A stretch of 64,000 nt of DNA, taken from assembly GCA_943737045.1 (NCBI GenBank), contig CALSFV010000249.1:682001-746000 (forward strand), in the 5' to 3' direction. The position numbers and the translations under genes were made by a program. Numbering within the stretch: the stretch's first letter is position 1; each line of letters begins with the position of its first letter. The DNA is from Parapristionchus giblindavisi (taxonomy: Eukaryota; Nematoda; Chromadorea; Rhabditida; Diplogasteridae). The notes under the pieces were generated by a model, which was not told the origin of the DNA, did no database searches, and was given only the letters and a program-made list of their open reading frames with translations. Below, piece by piece: positions 57,401-64,000 of this stretch.

Positions 57401-60400
57401 AAATATGCATTTAAAACGAGTTCTCCATAAGAGCGGAGGGGGCATGGCACAATGTTTCAAAATCTTCCTAGGTGACTCATATTTGATGGTTGGAGTCCCT
57501 AGGGGCGGGATACACTTCAGCCGAAAAATTGACCCGAATTATCGATTTTTGATCTACCAAAAGTCGAAAAATCGAATTGTGATTTCCAAGACATGTTATA
57601 TACCATTCGATAGAGGATCAAAAGTTATATAAGAATGACAAGTTTCAGAAGTTTTCATAACTCCGTGTTCGAGAAATATCCGATTTTCCAATTTTGACCT
57701 GATTTTTTTGTTTTGATCTCATGGCTTACTATGTTACCATTATTTCCAGGGGCTAGATTTTTGATATGTTATGTAAAAATGGATGAGCTATCCGAATATC
57801 ACACTTATTTGGAAAAACTCGGTGCCATTCATAGTGATATCGCGAGTCATAATGGTGAATTCTAACGCCCAAACACCGACGCAGGTTCGAATCCGGGCAC
57901 AGACATGAATTTTTGCAATTTTTTTTCCGGCTCAAATGTGACTTTAAATTATAGTTTCATGTGTTTTACCTTGTTTTCATTAATGTATTGTACGAAATAA
58001 CCATCAACATTATCAGAAATGCTAAAAAATCGTATAACTGATATATGACATCGAAAAAAGTCATGGGACGGGCGAAAATAACGGTTTTTCGACAGTGCCA
58101 TTTCTTTAAAATACAATATTTGCTATTTTCTGATAAAAGAAGATAAATCTACACTTTAACTCTTCAAATCTCGGTTCTCGTAAATTGTTTGAAAAATTGT
58201 TGACAAAGATCAAAGATCAAAGTACAAAGATCAGAGACCAAAGTTCAGCAATAGAGTAAAAACTATTGCTGAACTTGGTCTCTGATTTTTTTCAGAAGTA
58301 TATTTTCAACATATATCGGAGCTATGAAAACAAGAGATTTCATCGTAGGGACGAGAGCACTGCGAGCGAGAGAAAAAATCGTACAGATCGGCAAAAAGTC
58401 ATGGGACGAATTTTCACTTTTTTTTTCGAATTTTGATTCAGGAAAGCAATCAAGCTCATCTTTTGAGTCAACGTAAGCAGCTCATCAAAGAATACAACCA
58501 TTATGCTTTGGTTAAATTTGTTCACCGTTGCGTAATGATGACACAATCGAAGTACACTTTTTAAACATCTATAGTTTCTTAGTGAAAAATGATGTTCTTC
58601 TGAAACATTGTGAGAATGGAGGCCTCCACTAGGGTTGCAAAAGTTAAATAATCGGAATGTCTCTGACTCCGATTTCAAGCTCTAGCGGGCCTGCAATTTG
58701 TTTTCCCCAAAATTTAAAAGTCATCTTCTAGATGCGCTAACGAACTGTTCTATTAGGCGACGACATAAATAACGCTCGTTTTTCACTCTCCAAAAAAATT
58801 ATCATAAAATTTTAACAAAGCATGATGGATTCTGGAAATATTCTCCGTTCGGATGGATGACCTTCTGCCTTCTACCCGGCAGTTTATGGATCCATTCGTG
58901 ATAAAAGGACTGAGGATAATTCCGGAAATATGTGTCGAGTTCGGTATGGATAGTGGTTCGGTATTTGAAGCTTTGCGTTTTGAGGAAGTGATGGAGCGCC
59001 GGGAAGAGGTGACAACCATAGTCGGCAAGGTCGAGTGAGTACTGAGGGAGGTGGAATACAATTCAGCCATATCCCGTTAGCCCGGCCTGGGTCGTTCTTT
59101 TGGTATGATGTCGTCCTAGCCGACTACATTGTCATGTTGAAATTAGATCCGAGTGTCCTTCCCGCGTGATTGTTCGAGGTGGAGTCTTAGCTTCCGCAGC
59201 TGGAGAGTGTAGACATGTGCCGTGATAGTCGTACCCTCGGGGAGGAGTTCCCAGTACTTGACTCCCCGTACCGAATACCAGATGCACAACATCACTTTTT
59301 GGCGGTGAAAATCGGGTTTGGGGGCATCTGCTGGCTATTCGTGCTCACCGAACCACAGTCTCCTTAGCTCTTCGTAATTGTAGAGCACCCACTTTTCATA
59401 ACCGATTATAACGTTGACCAGTCAAACAAGCCGACGACGTAGAGTTAGAAAAGTCTTTGCCATGTCCAGTCGACGATACATGTCGTAGTCAGCTAGGACG
59501 TGGGGTAGACATCTTCAATATTTTCACTTATTTCCGAGAGTGTGAATGCCATGTACTACAGTGCTCTGGTGACCCCAAGTGCCATTGCAATATTACCCGC
59601 ATCGAGATAGGGATCAGCCTCTACCTCTTGGAGCAATCGATCGAGAGCCAAAACCGATAGGCGACTGGGTTGGTCTTCATCTTCGAGGGAAAAGTCCTGT
59701 TTCTCGAATTTGACGACTCACTTTCTCACCGCTGTTACGTGAGGCACATGTGAGGGGTACACCTCTGCTAGGCGAGGTTGGAAGTCAGGGCATTTCAAAC
59801 CGGAGAGGAAGAGGAATAAAATAACGTTGCGAATGTGAATTCCGTCGGGGGCGAAATCGTGCGGTTTTCTCGCCTGGAGGACATGCGAGAACTGAATCGA
59901 AAGCAACCGCAGGATATTCGAGGGACAGCCTATCTAGTATAAACATCATGGATGCTGGCAATAACAACAGAGCAAGAACGATGCGACTGAAGTTGAGACT
60001 AAAAAAACGAGCGTTACTTATGTCGTCACCTAATAAGTACCAGAATGATGCTAGAAGCTAGTGATGTTTATATTCAGGTTATGGTAGTCATAGCTCTTCA
60101 TTCGCCCTCAGGACATTAAAAAAACATTTTTGGAAGGTATTGTAAAATTATGGTTCTTCCGCAGACAGTTTTGCAAAATATGAAATAATGATTTCGCTGA
60201 GTTTGACTTAGTTATGATTACTTTCAGACTCGCAGCAAACTAAAAACCATTATTTTTTACCCGTTCCATGACTTTTGTCGATACTATACCTGCTATACGA
60301 TTTTTTGTATTTGTGATAATGTTAATGGCTATTTTGCACAACAAAATGGTAAGAACACGATAAAACATATGAAGACATAATTTAAAGTTAAATTTGGGCC

Positions 60401-61169
60401 GAAAAAAAAGTTGCAAAAATTCATGTCTGTGCCGGGATTCGAACCTGCGTCGGCGTTCGGGCGTTAACTTTGCATGATATCACTGTGAATGGCACCGAGT
60501 TGGTCCAAATAAGTGTGATATTCGGATAGCCCATCTATTTTTACATAACATATCAAAAATTCAGCCCCTGGAAATAATGGTAACATAGTAAGCCATGAGA
60601 TCAAAACAAAAAAATCACGTAAAAAATTGGAAAATCGGATATTTCTCGAACACGGAGTTATGAAAACTTCTGAAACTTGGCATTCTTATATAACTTTTGA
60701 TCCTCTATCGAATGGTATATAACATGTCTTGGAAATCACAATTCGATTTTTCGACTTTTGGTAGATCAAAAATCGATAATTCGGGTCATTTTTTCGGCTG
60801 AAGTGTATCCCGCCCCTAGGGACTCCAACCATCAAATATGAGTCACCTACGATGATTTTGAAACATTGTGCCATGCACCCGACGCCACCCCTCCACTGTA
60901 AGGGAGAATGCGTTTTAACTGTAATAATAATTTGAAATAAAGGATAATAATATTTGTACATCTCTACCCGACATCAACTTTAAAGAGTCAATACTGCCTA
61001 GATTACTGTAATAAACATCATAACCAACGCCTAGTAATCAACATTTCCTCAGGTTGTTCTTCGAAGTTGGTACGAACGCAACAAGCACATCTACCCAGCC
61101 TCACGATGGGAGGCATTCGTACCCAATAAGGAGTACAAACGTACCATTGATGATCTATCTACTATCTAA
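52890..61169 (+). CDS. FAM50A: XAP5/FAM50 family nuclear protein
   Basis: XAP5/FAM50 proteins are conserved nuclear proteins linked to spliceosome and chromatin function. Ten exons: 52890-53001, 53218-53347, 53419-53509, 53661-53732, 53874-53944, 54075-54141, 54459-54554, 56890-56981, 57196-57322, 61053-61169; 324 residues against about 339 in human FAM50A. The N-terminus is a charged coiled coil ([20 protein letters not shown]), then [20 protein letters not shown], an acidic stretch, and the invariant [18 protein letters not shown]. The XAP5 domain (about 182-324) shows [39 protein letters not shown] and [20 protein letters not shown]. Two introns are inflated by large foldback elements (55027-56835 and about 57385-60955). 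The gene is divergent from HSP90 across a 0.48 kb promoter region. Identification is firm. Confidence 0.96.
54601..54790. mobile_element. MITE of the GGGGGTGCCCCC/TGTAAAAT family
   Basis: CATACATGGGCGCCGACATG at the left, GGTACCGCGCCCATGTATGG at the right, CCCCCTGTAAAAT blocks inside. Followed directly (54803-54990) by an ACTTAAAGTCTACTT-family MITE. Both are in the same XAP5 intron. Confidence 0.8.
55027..56835. mobile_element. 1.8-kb foldback element with ~0.9-kb arms, TA duplication
   Basis: The two halves are near-complete reverse complements about a centre near 55,930. The termini are CAGTCGCGCCGGAAAGTCAG and complement, flanked by TA. The right arm has an extra ~50 bp (GGATTATTTGGGACATCATA...) not in the left. 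The same short frame appears in both arms (55553-55768 - strand and 56050-56265 +), which is a consequence of the palindrome. No transposase domain seen. Tc1/mariner-like ends. Confidence 0.92.
58230..58286. other. Short near-perfect RNA hairpin
   Basis: ATCAGAGACCAAAGTTCAGC + AATAG (58230-58254) pairs with CTATTGCTGAACTTGGTCTC + TGAT (58263-58286), one bulged A, loop AGTAAAAA. It lies inside the foldback within the XAP5 intron. It could be a small-RNA precursor or just a remnant of a small MITE. Confidence 0.6.
58752..60034. mobile_element. 1.28-kb TIR element nested in the foldback
   Basis: About 32-bp inverted ends ATTAGG(C/T)GACGACATAA + (A/G)TAACGCTCGTTTTT. The interior has higher GC and several 60-95 residue frames on both strands that I cannot assign to any transposase. 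A clear target duplication was not found. Confidence 0.75.
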
Positions 61170-61389
61170 CACACATACTTATTGTTATTGTTGTAGTGCT
61201 ACAAGCACTTACGGGTGTTGCGAATATTCATATTGTACATTTCTGTGATTGTGATAAGATAAATTTTGATCAAACGTAGCTCTTCTCGAGATTTGAGCTT
61301 TTCCGTTCAATTGATCTACATTGTAATGCAGGTCCGCCCATTTAACTTCGCGGGGATGGATACATTTTTTTCCGGAGAATGTCCTAGCC

Positions 61390-61725
61390 CAGGGCTGTGC
61401 GGCATGAACATTTTTTCGGCATAACGGCATATGCCGAAATTTTTTTCGGCATATCGGCATAAGTGTCCAATTCATTATTGTTCACTTGTTTATCAATATT
61501 TCAAGGTTTTATGAGAGAAATATTAAAAAACTTCACGAAAGATTTTTTAAATAAAATTTTTTATTTTCGTACATGTAATATTGAAAAGCGCTTAAATTTT
61601 GCGATATCACCAATAGATTTATGCCGAAAATATTTAAAATTTTTATGCCGTTTTCGGCACGGCATAAACGGCATGAAAAAACCGGCATAAACGGCATACC
61701 GGCATGGCCATGCCGCACAGCCCTG
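61390..61725. mobile_element. hAT-like MITE with perfect 8-bp duplication
   Basis: Ends CAGGGCTGTGCGGCATG and CATGCCGCACAGCCCTG are perfect inverses. TCCTAGCC flanks both sides (61382-61389 and 61726-61733). The interior repeats GGCATAACGGCATATGCCG-like units. It is just downstream of the XAP5 stop. Confidence 0.93.
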
Positions 61726-61733
61726 TCCTAGCC

Positions 61734-62852
61734 CCCAATGTAGCATGCGTACCCTAAAGCATCTTATAAGTTGGGGGAGCTAGGCACTCCGAACATTGCT
61801 CTCGGCGTTTGCGCTATTGTGGTGTTGTGGCGCGTCCATGGCCAAGAACACATTCCTGAAACTGTGCATTAAATATTTTTGGACGATCCATCTAGCCTCG
61901 GGCAATCCGTTGGGCATATAATGACAGCCCCTGTCTCCCTTATTCACGTCCACTCCAAGCACTGCTACGAGCAAGACTCCGCCCCTTTCTCTTTTCCTTC
62001 ACACTCACCAAACCCGTGTGGCGTACGCCGCGCACTCTCTTCTTCTGTTCTCTCATGGGTCACCATTAAACTTACCTGGCTGGGGGTCTCTCGTGATCAT
62101 GAAGACGGGAACCCTATGGTGAGGCGTGTCCATTGCACTTTCGGACACGCTGACCTGTATGGCAGCTCCGAGTTGGGGTTGGCCAACAGCTACATTTTTG
62201 CGTGAGGGGCTGCGTTCGCGCGGCCCTGCTTATTTAAAGTAATTTTTTGAAATGTTTCCCGTCGTATACTTGGGATAGGTTACTAATTACATTTCAACGC
62301 TTTGTTTCGAGAGATCGATAAATGACTGATGCATTTAGTGCAAATCTGATCACCATCTCAGTATTGCAAATTTGATAAAAGAGAATAATTGACGTTTGCC
62401 GTTATTTCGTTCAAGCAGCAGTCCATAAAATCAGATCGATGTACAATTACAGTAATCTTTTACTTATCCACCTATGATACCGTAATGCTTGATCTGGGCC
62501 ATTTTGGGGAACACCATTGTTTCTTTTCTCTCTGCAACCACCATGATCTTTGATCTTTGTCTTCCGATGTACAGTAATCCTTCCACCTGTTCAATGCTCA
62601 TACCGACAACTGTCCTTTAATCGTATGCACTATGTGCTGGTAATATTTATGTGTATTGGTAATATTAGTGGTATTATTTATTTAATATTTATGTATTTTT
62701 ATGCCTACTTTCCATCAGCACGTTGAAAAATCCCTTTACGTGTTTATTCCGGAGTAAAAACGTCGACCGTATTTGGGGGAACCGTATATAGACAGAACCG
62801 TTGAATGGATTGTGTGGTCAAGGGATGAATGACGGTCGACGGATCGACTATT
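61734..62852. other. Intergenic region between XAP5 and the tyrosine phosphatase
   Basis: No supported gene. 61730-62215 is GC-richer and gives a 108-residue + frame without recognisable domain. TGATCTTTGATC motifs occur near 62548-62567. Confidence 0.5.
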
Positions 62853-64000
62853 TCACGGTGCTGGAGACGCGGAATTGGCATTGACCGGAGGTGGAGGTGG
62901 TCCAGTCAGTGCTTTCATATCATTAGCGAACTTCTGATACTTTTCATTCGCCTCTGGAGTCTCCAATTGAACCATCTTGCGGAGAATTGCCTATAATAAG
63001 AAAAATAAATAAATAGATTAAATAATTTTTTTTTAAATAATAAAAATAGTTTAAGAAGATACCTGAGCAATGTAGGCGTACTGCGGAGCAGTTTGGATGG
63101 CGTGAGCTCTTTGATCTGAAATGTGAGGATTTGGATAACCTGCACCTTACAATCCTTAAAATTATTAAGGTTAAGATCTTAAGGTTGTTAAGGTAATTAA
63201 TACCCATAAGATCTTAAGGTTAAGGTGATTAAGGTCCATAAGGTCCATACTCCTGATCGTTTTCAGCATTTCCTTCATGTCATATGGAGGGTCCTTCTTC
63301 AATATAGTCTGCAGCAACCATTCGATGGCGACAAGTGTCCCAGTACGGCCTAAAAAACGTTAATCAACACGTTAAACACGTTCTTGTTACATGTTTAAAC
63401 ATGTTAACGCTGTAACATGTTTGTGTTAAATATGCGTGAACTTCTAACCAACTCCAGCTGAACAATGCACGACAGTGCTGTAGTTGGTCTGTCGCGCATG
63501 CCTGAGCACACGTAGTCCAGCGAGAGCGGTCAGTGGCACTCCGCGATCGGGCCTGAATTGCTCTTTGATCTTTGATCTTTGATCTTCGATCCTTGTAAGC
63601 TAACCAATTTCTCCATTGGTGATGATATACAATTCTTCCCTGTTTTCCAGGCACTTCCATTGCCAGAACGGCATTGGTGAAGTGTCCATCGAGCTTTGAA
63701 TCAATCAGGGTCACTTTTACATCTAAAAATCAATTATCGATTAGTCATTATCGATTGTTTATGTTATGTCCACCACACTAACCTCCGTATGTGACTGTTT
63801 CTCCAATATTGTCGGGAATGTACCTAAAAGATCTCAGTTGATTTTTGATTTTTGGTCTTTGATCTCACCGTTCACATTTCTTTTTGCCCAATTCAATTGT
63901 ATCACACAGCATGACGATATAGCCGACGTTCTCCTAGACATTACAGTTTGATATGTGCTCATTTATCTTTGACTCTACCTGTACGATCATTCGCCAGAAG
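62853..64000 (-). CDS. Protein tyrosine phosphatase, classical PTP domain, 3' part
   Basis: Removes phosphate from phosphotyrosine. Exons on the - strand, 5' end beyond the window: 63979-64000, 63869-63933, 63783-63823, 63605-63722, 63449-63552, 63251-63349, 63063-63115, 62853-62990. Motifs in order: FWRMIVQ, ENVGYIVMLC, GETVTYGDVKVTL, QWRNWPDRGVP (WPD loop with general-acid Asp), VVHCSAGVGRTGTLVAIEWL (P-loop with catalytic Cys and Arg), and QRAHAIQTAPQYAYI (Q loop). The P-loop is split by an intron after the second Gly codon's first base. A short tail GPPPPPVNANSASPAP ends the protein without membrane segment. It resembles the large single-domain PTP families expanded in nematodes rather than a named orthologue. 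Catalytic residues look intact. Confidence 0.93.

Larger units (their letters stand above)
57385..60955. mobile_element. 3.6-kb foldback with ~0.7-kb arms and nested insert
   Basis: Left arm about 57385-58100 and right arm about 60240-60955 are inverted copies; shared blocks include TTTGATGGTTGGAGTCCCTA, GGTTCGAATCC/GGATTCGAACC and GTCATGG-GACG/CGTTCCATGAC. The centre holds a separate TIR element (58752-60034). It fills the last XAP5 intron. Confidence 0.85.

Noticed and set aside
57880..57905. Functional tRNA gene
   Set aside because: Only a B-box-like T-arm is convincing; T-stem pairing has mismatches and no acceptor stem could be drawn.
57405..60961. Paired frames ending in [22 protein letters not shown]
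   Set aside because: Again the same sequence read in both arms of an inverted repeat; coding potential not supported.
61879..62205. 108-residue + frame downstream of XAP5
   Set aside because: No conserved motif, no plausible splice partners and codon pattern unlike neighbouring genes; left as intergenic.

Overview
The window is nuclear DNA of a nematode. Genes are broken into many small exons. Introns begin GTA/GTG/GTT and mostly end TTNCAG. Start codons sit directly behind splice-acceptor-like AG, as expected with trans-splicing. The introns carry TGATCTTTGATC and TACGGTAG motifs and dense short inverted-repeat elements. I suspect a rhabditine nematode, possibly a diplogastrid such as Pristionchus, but the sequence alone does not settle the genus. 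Gene models were assembled by hand from conserved protein blocks, splice sites and reading phase; all reported junctions keep frame, with one doubtful donor in the INTS12-like gene.

Layout. Positions 1-26,470 hold four genes on the + strand: the 3' part of mitochondrial ribosomal protein S2, complete mitochondrial ribosomal protein L4, a complete Mps1/TTK spindle-checkpoint kinase, and an INTS12-like PHD-finger protein. Spacings of about 0.4, 0.45 and 0.85 kb allow an operon for at least the first three. An Atg14/EPG-8-like autophagy gene (+) follows at 27.5-30.3 kb. Positions 30.3-34.3 kb are repeats and spacer. A small secreted, probably GPI-anchored, cysteine-rich protein lies on the - strand at 34.3-35.1 kb. 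From 36.7 to 48.0 kb are two tandem - strand copies of a 19-exon-type gene of unrecognised function with a Cys/His-rich module. Next comes an HSP90 gene (-, daf-21 type) with heat-shock elements in the 0.48 kb it shares with a divergent XAP5/FAM50 gene (+, 52.9-61.2 kb). The last 1.1 kb is the 3' part of a protein tyrosine phosphatase (-).

Mobile DNA is the second theme. I see hAT-like non-autonomous elements with 8-bp target duplications, elements with TA, TTA or TAA duplications, at least six families of short hairpin elements, elements nested in other elements, and two large foldbacks (about 1.8 and 3.6 kb) in adjacent regions of the XAP5 gene. The most notable gene is the Mps1 kinase, because Caenorhabditis elegans is known to lack Mps1. 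The most notable uncharacterised locus is the tandem pair at 36.7-48.0 kb.
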